Origin: Rhodospirillales bacterium
Lineage (GTDB): Bacteria; Pseudomonadota; Alphaproteobacteria; Acetobacterales; Acetobacteraceae
Assembly (NCBI GenBank): GCA_028870815.1
Contig: JAGWOU010000103.1
Location: forward strand, 1 to 6,602
Length of the DNA: 6,602 nt
Direction of reading: 5' to 3'
Each line of letters starts with the position of its first letter. Position 1 is the first letter of the stretch. Below the pieces are notes generated by a model. That model was given only the letters and a program-made list of their open reading frames with translations. It had not been told where the DNA came from and did not search any database. Of the stretch, positions 1 through 5,506 are shown piece by piece. The translations under genes were made by a program, and so were the position numbers.

Positions 1-1
1 G

Positions 2-118
2 CCGGAAATGCAGGATGAGCAAGGCATGATGGTTCAGCCGGCCTGGAACCCAGACCCCACCCACGGCAACCATATCTATGGCCGGCATGTACTGGCGCAG
101 TTGCAGGCGTTGGCATGA
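2..118 (+). CDS. C-terminal fragment of an SGNH/GDSL-hydrolase-like protein (5' end outside window)
   Basis: An open frame enters from the left edge and gives 38 residues before the TGA at 116-118. The fragment contains DPTHGNHIYG (residues 18-27 of the fragment). A D-x-x-H pair followed by N and YG resembles block V of SGNH/GDSL hydrolases, which supplies the catalytic Asp and His. The stop overlaps the next gene's start as ATGA, so the two genes are very probably translationally coupled and co-transcribed. The catalytic serine block and everything else N-terminal lie outside the window, so the family call rests on one short motif and on the neighbouring GSCFA gene. It could also be another protein family with a chance DxxH. 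That a real gene ends here is fairly secure; the function is tentative. Confidence 0.5.
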   Translation, partial: PEMQDEQGMMVQPAWNPDPTHGNHIYGRHVLAQLQALA

Positions 119-1182
119 CTCACCCTTACAAAAACCAACCCGACCATGCATTCTGGCGCCGCGCGATGTCCGGCATCCCGGCCGAAGCGCTGGACCCCGC
201 GATTGCAACCCCTTTCTGCATCGCCCCACAGGACAAGGTGGTCACGGCGGGAAGCTGCTTTGCCCAGCATATTGGCGGCATGCTGGAGGTTATAGGCTTC
301 ACTCATTTTATCGCCGAGCCCGCGCACCCGCTTTTCAGGCCGGAGGATTCGCTGGCCTTCGGTTATGGACAATTTTCAGCGCGCTACGGCAATATCTATA
401 CCGCCCGGCAGCTTTTGCAGCTGTTGCGCCGCGCCTATGGCGAATTCCACCCCGTAGAGGATTGCTGGGAGCAGGATGGCACGTGCATCGACCCATTCCG
501 TCCGCAAATCCAGCCCGGCGGCTTCGCCTCCCGCCAGGAATTCACGCTGGACCGTACCCGGCATTTCACCGCCGCACGGCGCCTGGTGGAGGAACTGGAT
601 GTGCTGGTGTTCACCCTGGGCCTTACCGAGGCTTGGCTCAGCCGCGAGGATGGCGCGGCCTTCACCATCTGCCCCGGCACGGCGGGCGGCGTGTTCAACC
701 CGGCCCGGCATGTTTTTTATAATTTCACCGCCCAGGAGGTCGCGGCGGATCTTGCCGCTTGCATCGCCTTTCTGCGCGCGCGCAACCCCAAGGCCAGGGT
801 CGTCCTCACCGTTTCACCCGTGCCGCTGGTGGCCACGGCGCGGGCTGAAACGCATGTGGCGGCGGCGACAGTTTATTCAAAATCCGCGCTGCGCGTGGCC
901 GCGGAGATGGTGGCGCAAAGCCTGCCGGATGTCGCCTATTTTCCCTCCTATGAAATCATCATGAGCCGCGCCTTCGATGCGGGCAGCTACTTCGCGCCAG
1001 ATAAGCGCAGCATCACCAATGCAGGTGTGGCGCATGTGATGCGTGTCTTTGCCAGTTCCTTCGCCGGGATCGACACGACTCCCCTCCCGCCCGCCGCCAC
1101 GCCAAGCGAACCGGACACGCAGGCGCAAATCGACGCATTGATGCAGGCGCATTGCGACGAGCTGGCGCTGGACCAAGCCTGA
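115..1182 (+). CDS. GSCFA domain-containing protein
   Basis: This 355-residue protein carries the family's signature GSCFA at residues 46-50 (inside VVTAGSCFAQ), where Ser47 sits in the position expected for an SGNH-type nucleophile. Other conserved-looking blocks follow in order: YGNIYT (91-96), LGLTEAW (168-174), LTVSPVPL in the middle of the C-terminal half, and D296...H307 (DKRSITNAGVAHVM). These match the family layout of a single GSCFA domain, here about residues 35-315, followed by a short polar/proline-rich tail. No signal peptide or membrane segment is seen, so the protein is probably cytoplasmic. The family has no firmly established reaction; its SGNH-like blocks suggest ester or acyl-group chemistry, often near surface polysaccharide genes (inference). 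The ATG at 115 overlaps the upstream stop, and a weak AGG at 105-107 precedes it. The domain assignment is solid; the biochemical role is unknown. Confidence 0.9.
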   Translation: MTHPYKNQPDHAFWRRAMSGIPAEALDPAIATPFCIAPQDKVVTAGSCFAQHIGGMLEVIGFTHFIAEPAHPLFRPEDSLAFGYGQFSARYGNIYTARQLLQLLRRAYGEFHPVEDCWEQDGTCIDPFRPQIQPGGFASRQEFTLDRTRHFTAARRLVEELDVLVFTLGLTEAWLSREDGAAFTICPGTAGGVFNPARHVFYNFTAQEVAADLAACIAFLRARNPKARVVLTVSPVPLVATARAETHVAAATVYSKSALRVAAEMVAQSLPDVAYFPSYEIIMSRAFDAGSYFAPDKRSITNAGVAHVMRVFASSFAGIDTTPLPPAATPSEPDTQAQIDALMQAHCDELALDQA

Positions 1183-1251
1183 ACGCGGGCCAGCCTTGGC
1201 AACGCCGCCATTGCCAGGACGAAGCGCGGCCTATAAGCCGCCCCCTCAGCC
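1183..1251 (+). promoter_or_regulatory. GSCFA-queE spacer: two hairpins and a weak promoter-like -10, no Shine-Dalgarno
   Basis: This 69-nt gap contains two inverted repeats. The first pairs TTGGCAA (1196-1202) with TTGCCA and the adjacent G (1211-1217) across an 8-nt loop; one of the pairs is a G.U. The second is GCGGC (1226-1230) with GCCGC (1237-1241) around the loop CTATAA. TATAAG (1232-1237) resembles a sigma-70 -10 box, and TTGCCA (1211-1216) a -35 box, but the spacer is only 15 nt. The bases directly before the queE ATG are C-rich with no Shine-Dalgarno. Neither hairpin is followed by a T-run, so they are not obvious intrinsic terminators. This is a plausible operon promoter with a very short leader, but weakly supported. 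Confidence 0.25.
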
Positions 1252-1884
1252 ATGGCATATAGCGTTAAGGAAATCTTCTACACCCTTCAGGGCGAGGGCC
1301 GGAATGCCGGCCGCGCGGCGGTATTCTGCCGCTTTGCCGGGTGCAACCTCTGGACCGGGCGGGAAGAAGACCGCGCGGCTGCCGTGTGTAAATTCTGCGA
1401 TACGGATTTCGTGGGCATGGATGGCACCGGTGGCGGGCGGTTCGCCGCGGCGGTGGATCTAGCCCTTGCGGTGGATGCCGCCTGGAACGGCGGGGTAGGT
1501 AACAAGCTCGTCGTGCTCACGGGCGGCGAGCCGCTTTTGCAGGTGGATGATGCGCTGGTGGCGGCTCTGCACGAGGCCGGGTTCGAGATTGCCGTGGAAA
1601 CCAACGGCACCATCGCCCCGCCGAAGGGGATCGACTGGCTTTGCGTCAGCCCCAAGGCCAATGCGGCACTGGCGGTAGACAAAGGCGACGAGCTGAAACT
1701 GGTTTATCCGCAAACCGACGCCATGCCGGAGCGTTTCGCGGGGCTTGGCTTCACCCATTTCCTGCTGCAACCGATGGACGGGCCAGACCAGGCCGCCAAC
1801 ACGCAAGCGGCGGTGGCCTATTGCATGGCGAACCCGCTCTGGCGGCTCTGCCTGCAAACGCATAAATTTCTTGGAATCCGCTAA
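1252..1884 (+). CDS. queE: 7-carboxy-7-deazaguanine synthase QueE (radical SAM)
   Basis: QueE rearranges 6-carboxy-5,6,7,8-tetrahydropterin to 7-carboxy-7-deazaguanine, the ring-contracting step of preQ0/queuosine synthesis, using SAM and a [4Fe-4S] cluster. The 210-residue protein starts with the characteristic YSVKEIFYTLQGEG (3-16). Its cluster cysteines are C31, C46 and C49, giving C-x14-C-x2-C, not the usual CxxxCxxC. This enlarged loop is a known QueE variant, described for Burkholderia multivorans QueE. LTGGEP (89-94) is the SAM-contacting motif, VETNGT (116-121) and SPK (134-136) are further family blocks, and the C-terminus ends in LQTHKFLGIR, typical of the family. The ATG was chosen because the family motif begins three residues later; no ribosome-binding site is visible. 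The stop codon overlaps the queD ATG by one base (TAATG). Identification is secure. Confidence 0.96.
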   Translation: MAYSVKEIFYTLQGEGRNAGRAAVFCRFAGCNLWTGREEDRAAAVCKFCDTDFVGMDGTGGGRFAAAVDLALAVDAAWNGGVGNKLVVLTGGEPLLQVDDALVAALHEAGFEIAVETNGTIAPPKGIDWLCVSPKANAALAVDKGDELKLVYPQTDAMPERFAGLGFTHFLLQPMDGPDQAANTQAAVAYCMANPLWRLCLQTHKFLGIR

Positions 1885-2252
1885 TGTATGAGCTTAGCAG
1901 GCGCTTCGTCTTCGATGCCGCGCACACGCTGGACCGCAAGATCGAGGTTGAATCCAGCCGCCGCATCCATGGCCATACCTATCTGGCGGAGGTGACGATA
2001 CGCGGCAAAGCCGATCCCGCCACCGGCATGGTGATGGATGTGGGGCTGCTGGGGCGGTTGCTGGAAACCATCCGCGACGCGCTGGACCACCGCTTTCTGG
2101 ACGAGGTGCCAGATCTCGGCCCCGCCACGCTGGAAAATCTCTGCGCGTGGATCTGGCGGCAAGTTGCCCCTGCCTGCCCCTCTTTATACCGGGTGAGTGT
2201 GTCCCGTGCTTCCAACCACGACCATTGCGCCTATTTCGGCCCGGAGGCTTGA
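1884..2252 (+). CDS. queD: 6-carboxytetrahydropterin synthase QueD family protein with a non-canonical active site
   Basis: QueD converts 7,8-dihydroneopterin triphosphate to 6-carboxytetrahydropterin, the substrate of QueE. The 122-residue protein has the compact PTPS/QueD fold length. It keeps the three zinc-binding histidines H14 (FDAAHTL) and H29/H31 (IHGHTY), the catalytic-dyad LDH (67-69), and the PATLEN block (80-85). The catalytic cysteine of the canonical C-x3-H-G-H motif is absent: the equivalent position is Ser25. It is not the glutamate variant (E-x2-H-G-H) either, because residue 26 is Arg. The C-terminal strand that normally carries the glutamate (V-x-V-x-E-T) reads VSVSRAS (104-110), so that residue also appears replaced. 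The remaining cysteines (87, 98, 115) are far from the motif in sequence. Position between queE and queC strongly suggests a real QueD role. GGA at 1873-1875 lies 8 nt before the ATG. Family call secure; activity inferred from the operon. Confidence 0.9.
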   Translation: MYELSRRFVFDAAHTLDRKIEVESSRRIHGHTYLAEVTIRGKADPATGMVMDVGLLGRLLETIRDALDHRFLDEVPDLGPATLENLCAWIWRQVAPACPSLYRVSVSRASNHDHCAYFGPEA

Positions 2253-2254
2253 GC

Positions 2255-2953
2255 ATGGATGAAAACGCCGCACTGGTGCTGTTTTCCGGCGGACAGGATT
2301 CCGCCACCTGCCTCGCCTGGGCGCTCTCACGCTTCGGGCGTGTGGAAACCATCGGCTTCGATTACGGCCAACGGCACCGGGTTGAACTGGACGTGCGCGC
2401 CCCGCTGCGCCGCGCGCTTGCCAAAAGCTTTCCGGCCTGGAGCGAAAAGCTGGGCGAGGATCATGTGATCGACCTCTCCGTGCTAGGGCAGATCAGCGAT
2501 ACGGCGCTGACGCAGGATGCCGAGATCGCCATGCAGGCGAACGGATTGCCCAACACCTTCGTGCCAGGGCGGAACCTGCTGTTCTTCACCTTCGCCGCCG
2601 CCATCGCCTACCGGCGGGGGATCAAGCACATCGTCACCGGGGTGTGCGAGACGGATTATTCCGGCTACCCCGACTGCCGTGACGACACGGTGAAGGCGAT
2701 GCAGATCGCGCTGAATCTCGGCATGGAAAGCCGCTTCGTGCTGCACACGCCCCTCATGTGGATCGACAAGGCGCAGACCTGGGCGCTGGCGCAGGATCTC
2801 GGCGGCGCGGCGCTGGTGGAGTTGATCCGCACTAGCTCGCATAGCTGCTATAAAGGCGAGCGGGAAACGCTGCACCAATGGGGCTATGGCTGTGGCACCT
2901 GCCCAGCTTGCGAATTACGCGCGCAAGGCTGGGCGGCCTTCACGGCGGGTTAA
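2255..2953 (+). CDS. queC: 7-cyano-7-deazaguanine synthase QueC
   Basis: QueC converts 7-carboxy-7-deazaguanine to preQ0 (7-cyano-7-deazaguanine) using two ATP and ammonia. The 232-residue protein has the PP-loop SGGQDS at residues 11-16, followed by GFDYGQRH, the VTGVCETDYSGYPDCRDD block, and a C-terminal zinc site C198-x14-C213-x2-C216-x2-C219. The gap between the first two cysteines is longer than the 8 residues I recall for E. coli QueC; this form looks familiar from alphaproteobacterial QueC. The frame is open upstream to an ATG at 2147, but that would add 36 residues overlapping queD. The start at 2255 is preferred because GGAGG (2243-2247) sits 7 nt upstream, the queD stop is 2 nt before it, and the PP-loop then lies at its normal distance from the N-terminus. 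Third gene of the queEDC operon. Confidence 0.96.
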   Translation: MDENAALVLFSGGQDSATCLAWALSRFGRVETIGFDYGQRHRVELDVRAPLRRALAKSFPAWSEKLGEDHVIDLSVLGQISDTALTQDAEIAMQANGLPNTFVPGRNLLFFTFAAAIAYRRGIKHIVTGVCETDYSGYPDCRDDTVKAMQIALNLGMESRFVLHTPLMWIDKAQTWALAQDLGGAALVELIRTSSHSCYKGERETLHQWGYGCGTCPACELRAQGWAAFTAG

Positions 2954-3358
2954 GCGAGAGCTTATTTTTGCGGCTTGCTAACAAGCAGCGTGGTGAACAA
3001 CACGCTTAGCAGCACCAGCACCAGTGCCGAACTGGACGGAGAGAGCGAGAGCGGCACCATGTGCCAGGTGAGCGGGTGCGCCGCCAGAAGCGGCGGCGTT
3101 GCAGCGGCGCCGGAGACGGGTTCAGAACATCCCGAAGGATAAAAAGCCGCGGTGAAGACACCGGGGCAGGCGGGGAAAGTCATTTTGAAAAACGTCCCGT
3201 ATGAGCAAACCAATCGACGCGGCGAGTGCCGGTCAGCTGGTTATGGCGCCGCCTGTTGCAATGCACAATAACCCATCATTACCATCAGCCTTGCAGCAAA
3301 TGCAGAAGCACCAGCGCAAGACCTCGGTTTGAGCATAGGTCGGTCGGAAATTCTTCCC

Positions 3359-3387
3359 TTGCCCTTTTCCGCCCCCCGGCGTACACA
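3359..3387 (+). promoter_or_regulatory. Possible sigma-70-type promoter of the rimP-nusA operon
   Basis: TTGCCC (3359-3364) matches the -35 consensus at four of six positions. A 17-nt spacer separates it from TACACA (3382-3387), a poor -10 match. Transcription from here would start near 3394, giving a leader of about 60 nt that contains the terminator hairpin before the rimP start. The spacing is ideal, but the -10 box is weak, so this is only a candidate. Confidence 0.25.
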
Positions 3388-3415
3388 GGCGCCACAAATA
3401 CCCGCTGTTTCACAG

Positions 3416-3441
3416 GGTGGCCTTAACGGGCCGCCTTTTTT
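3416..3441 (+). terminator. Intrinsic terminator, probable attenuator in the rimP leader
   Basis: GGTGGCC (3416-3422) pairs with GGCCGCC (3429-3435) over seven base pairs, one of them a G.U, around the 6-nt loop TTAACG. Six Ts follow directly (3436-3441). On the + strand this is a textbook Rho-independent terminator; the opposite strand has no T-run after the hairpin, so it acts in one direction only. It ends only 14 nt before the rimP start codon, so any transcript from upstream or from a leader promoter must read through it to express rimP-nusA-ylxR-infB. An overlapping alternative hairpin (3402-3417) could compete with its left arm, which suggests conditional termination (inference). Confidence 0.8.
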
Positions 3442-3455
3442 ATTGGATTTTTGGC

Positions 3456-3980
3456 TTGTCAGAGAACCGCCCAACCCATACCGGCCTTGAAGGCCGCATC
3501 GCGGAGCTTATCGTGGAGCCCCTGGAGGCCCAGGGCTACGAGCTTGTGCGCGTGCAGGTGATGGGCACCGAGACGCCGACCGTGCAGATCATGGCCGACC
3601 GGGCCGATGGCACCGGCTTCACGGTAGAGGATTGCGAGAAAATCTCCCGCCTGCTCTCCGCCGTGCTGGACGTGGAAGACCCGATCGACAGCGCCTGGAC
3701 GCTGGAGGTTTCCTCCGCCGGCATCGACCGCCCGCTCACCCGCACCAAGGATTTCAACACCTATGCCGGGTTCGATGCGCGGATCGAGCTGAATTTCCCC
3801 GATACCGCCAACCGCAAGCGCTACACCGGCAAGCTGGCGGGTGCCGATGCAGAAACCGTAAAACTGCTGCTGGACAATGGCGAAACCATTGAACTGGCGC
3901 GGCAGAACATCAAAAAAGCCAAGCTTCTGCTGACCGACGCGCTGATTGCCTTCACCACCCAACCCAAAGTGACAAACTAG
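3456..3980 (+). CDS. rimP: Ribosome maturation factor RimP
   Basis: RimP is a cytoplasmic factor needed for assembly and maturation of the 30S subunit. The 174-residue protein shows the family's two-domain layout. The N-terminal alpha/beta domain includes LEGRIAELIVEPLEAQGYELV and TVQIMADRADG, and the VEDCEKISRLLSAVLDVED block follows. The conserved SSAGIDRPLTRTKDF motif corresponds to the family's SSPGLDRPL signature, and a small C-terminal Sm-like domain follows (about residues 90-165). The start is taken as TTG at 3456, giving MSENRPTHTGLE. The frame stays open to a GTG at 3417, but that codon lies inside the terminator hairpin and would add a hydrophobic FYWIFG stretch. A weak GGA (3445-3447) sits 8 nt before the TTG. 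First gene of the operon; nusA begins 8 nt after its stop. Confidence 0.93.
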   Translation: MSENRPTHTGLEGRIAELIVEPLEAQGYELVRVQVMGTETPTVQIMADRADGTGFTVEDCEKISRLLSAVLDVEDPIDSAWTLEVSSAGIDRPLTRTKDFNTYAGFDARIELNFPDTANRKRYTGKLAGADAETVKLLLDNGETIELARQNIKKAKLLLTDALIAFTTQPKVTN

Positions 3981-3988
3981 AGGATCGC

Positions 3989-5506
3989 ATGGACACCTCC
4001 GTTAACCGCCCGGAATTGCTGCTCGTTGCCGACGCCGTGGCCCGCGAAAAGCAGATCGAACGCGAGGACGTGCTGGAGGCTATGGAGCAGGCCATCCAGA
4101 AGGCCGGCCGCGCCAAATACGGGCACGAGAAAGACATCCGCGCCGTGATCGACCGCAAGAGCGGCGATGTGCGCCTCTCCCGCTGGACAGAGATCGTCGA
4201 GACCGTGGAGAATGAGGAAACACAGATTCCCGTCGCCATCGCCAAGAAATTCGCGCCCGAGAAAGAGATCGGGGACTTCCTGGTTGACCCGCTGCCACCG
4301 ATCGATTTCGGCCGTATCGCCGCGCAAACCGCCAAGCAGGTGATCGTGCAGCGCGTGCGCGAATATGAGCGTTCCAAGCAGTTCAACGAGTTCAAAGACC
4401 GTGTGGGCGAGATCATCAACGGCGTGGTCAAGCGCACCGAATACGGCAACCTCATGGTCGATCTCGGCCGGGCCGAGGCGCTGCTGCGCCGGGATGAATG
4501 CATCCCCCGCGAGAACCTGAAAAATGGCGACCGCGTGCGCGCTTACATCTATGATGTGCGCGAGGAGCCGCGCGGCCCGCAGATCTTCCTCTCCCGCACG
4601 CATCCAGGCTTCCTGGCCAAGCTGTTCGCGCAGGAAGTGCCTGAGATTTACGACGGCATCATCGAAATCAAGGCCGTTGCGCGTGATCCTGGCTCCCGCG
4701 CCAAGATGGCCGTTATTTCCCGTGATGCCTCCATCGACCCCGTAGGCGCCTGCGTGGGTATGCGCGGCAGCCGCGTGCAGGCTGTGGTGGCCGAGTTGCA
4801 GGGCGAGAAGATCGACATCATTCCCTGGTCCCCCAATGTCGCCACCTTCGTGGTGAACGCGCTGGCCCCCGCCGAAGTTTCCAAGGTGGTGATGGACGAG
4901 GAAGCCGGGCGGGTTGAAGTCGTGGTGCCGGATAGCCAATTGTCGCTGGCCATCGGCCGCCGCGGCCAGAATGTCCGCCTCGCCTCGCAGCTCACCCGCT
5001 GGGATATCGACATCCTGACCGAAGCCGAGGAATCCGAACGCCGCCAGGAAGAATTCCGCCGCAAGACCGGCCTGTTCGTCGAGGCGCTGGACGTGGATGA
5101 CGTGATCGCCGGCCTCTTGGTGCAGGAAGGGTTCGAGAGCATCGAGGATCTGGTGACAACGCCGCTGGAGGAGATCGCGACCATCGAAGGCTTCGATGAG
5201 AACGTCGCCACGGAACTCACCCGCCGCGCCACGGCCTTCCTGGAACGCCTGGCTGGCGAGCAGGAGGAGAAGCGCGTGGCGCTGGGTGTCACGGATGACA
5301 TCGCCGCCATCGAAATCTTCTCCGCCAAGGATCTCATCACGCTTGGCGAGAAAGGCGTGAAAACGCTGGATGATCTGGCCGATCTCGCCGGCGATGAGCT
5401 GGTGGAGATTCTGGGCGAGGACGCGATCAACGAGGAGCAGGCCAACGAGATCATCATGGCCGCCCGCGCCCATTGGTTCGAAGGGGAGGATGGCGACGCA
5501 GCCTGA
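3989..5506 (+). CDS. nusA: Transcription termination/antitermination factor NusA
   Basis: NusA binds RNA polymerase and nascent RNA, promotes pausing and hairpin-dependent termination, and takes part in antitermination complexes. The 505-residue protein has the complete domain order. The N-terminal RNAP-binding domain (about 1-130) is followed by an S1 domain (about 138-202, GEIINGVVKRTEYGNLMVDLG). KH1 contains GMRG (257-260) and KH2 contains AIGRRGQNVRLAS (321-333). Two C-terminal acidic helix-hairpin-helix repeats (about 370-425 and 440-500) end in an acidic tail. Length is close to the 495 residues of E. coli NusA, which likewise has the C-terminal repeats. The AGAGGA Shine-Dalgarno (3979-3984) overlaps the rimP stop and lies 4 nt before the ATG, indicating coupling. 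The terminator upstream of rimP would be a natural target for NusA feedback (inference). Identification is secure. Confidence 0.98.
   Translation: MDTSVNRPELLLVADAVAREKQIEREDVLEAMEQAIQKAGRAKYGHEKDIRAVIDRKSGDVRLSRWTEIVETVENEETQIPVAIAKKFAPEKEIGDFLVDPLPPIDFGRIAAQTAKQVIVQRVREYERSKQFNEFKDRVGEIINGVVKRTEYGNLMVDLGRAEALLRRDECIPRENLKNGDRVRAYIYDVREEPRGPQIFLSRTHPGFLAKLFAQEVPEIYDGIIEIKAVARDPGSRAKMAVISRDASIDPVGACVGMRGSRVQAVVAELQGEKIDIIPWSPNVATFVVNALAPAEVSKVVMDEEAGRVEVVVPDSQLSLAIGRRGQNVRLASQLTRWDIDILTEAEESERRQEEFRRKTGLFVEALDVDDVIAGLLVQEGFESIEDLVTTPLEEIATIEGFDENVATELTRRATAFLERLAGEQEEKRVALGVTDDIAAIEIFSAKDLITLGEKGVKTLDDLADLAGDELVEILGEDAINEEQANEIIMAARAHWFEGEDGDAA

Larger units (their letters stand above)
2954..3455. 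other. Long intergenic region between queC and rimP with several hairpins, no convincing gene
   Basis: This stretch of about 500 nt separates the preQ0 operon from the rimP-nusA operon. I see no tRNA, rRNA or recognisable protein. Its left half holds a run of short inverted repeats: GCTTG/CAAGC (2973-2986); the competing, longer GCTA...AGCGTG/CACGCT-TAGC (2977-3010); GGCAC/GTGCC (3053-3065); CGCCGC/GCGGCG (3079-3095); and CGGTG/CACCG (3150-3163). None is followed by a T-run. Two small open frames exist: a 43-codon + strand frame (3201-3332) without a ribosome-binding site, and an 83-codon - strand frame (3213-2962) whose last 35 or so residues are hydrophobic. Neither resembles a known family. 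The right end carries the terminator and possible promoter listed separately. The region may contain a queC 3' UTR, a small RNA, or an untranslated leader of rimP. Confidence 0.5.

Noticed and set aside
78..722. 214-codon + strand frame overlapping the GSCFA gene
   Set aside because: It is a shifted-frame shadow of the GSCFA coding sequence, rich in Arg/Pro/Gly with no domain.
1183..1251. preQ1 riboswitch in front of queE
   Set aside because: The hairpins do not show a recognisable preQ1 aptamer (no characteristic small C-rich loop plus A-rich tail pseudoknot).
2147..2254. N-terminal extension of queC from the ATG at 2147
   Set aside because: It overlaps queD by more than 100 nt, does not look like QueC, and the start at 2255 has a good GGAGG and places the PP-loop correctly.
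2973..2986. GCTTG/CAAGC hairpin as an intrinsic terminator of queC
   Set aside because: The T-run precedes the hairpin instead of following it, and on the other strand the hairpin is followed by As, so it fits neither direction.
2962..3213. 83-codon - strand frame in the queC-rimP gap with a hydrophobic C-terminal segment
   Set aside because: No family recognised and no clear ribosome-binding site. The hydrophobic end alone is weak support for a membrane miniprotein. Kept only as a remark in the intergenic entry.
3417..3455. GTG start for rimP at 3417
   Set aside because: The codon lies within the terminator stem and would place the T-run and a hydrophobic stretch inside the coding sequence; the TTG at 3456 gives a normal RimP N-terminus.
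2954..3455. tRNA gene upstream of rimP, as the initiator tRNA is in E. coli
   Set aside because: No cloverleaf, T-loop consensus or CCA-adjacent acceptor stem could be found on either strand.
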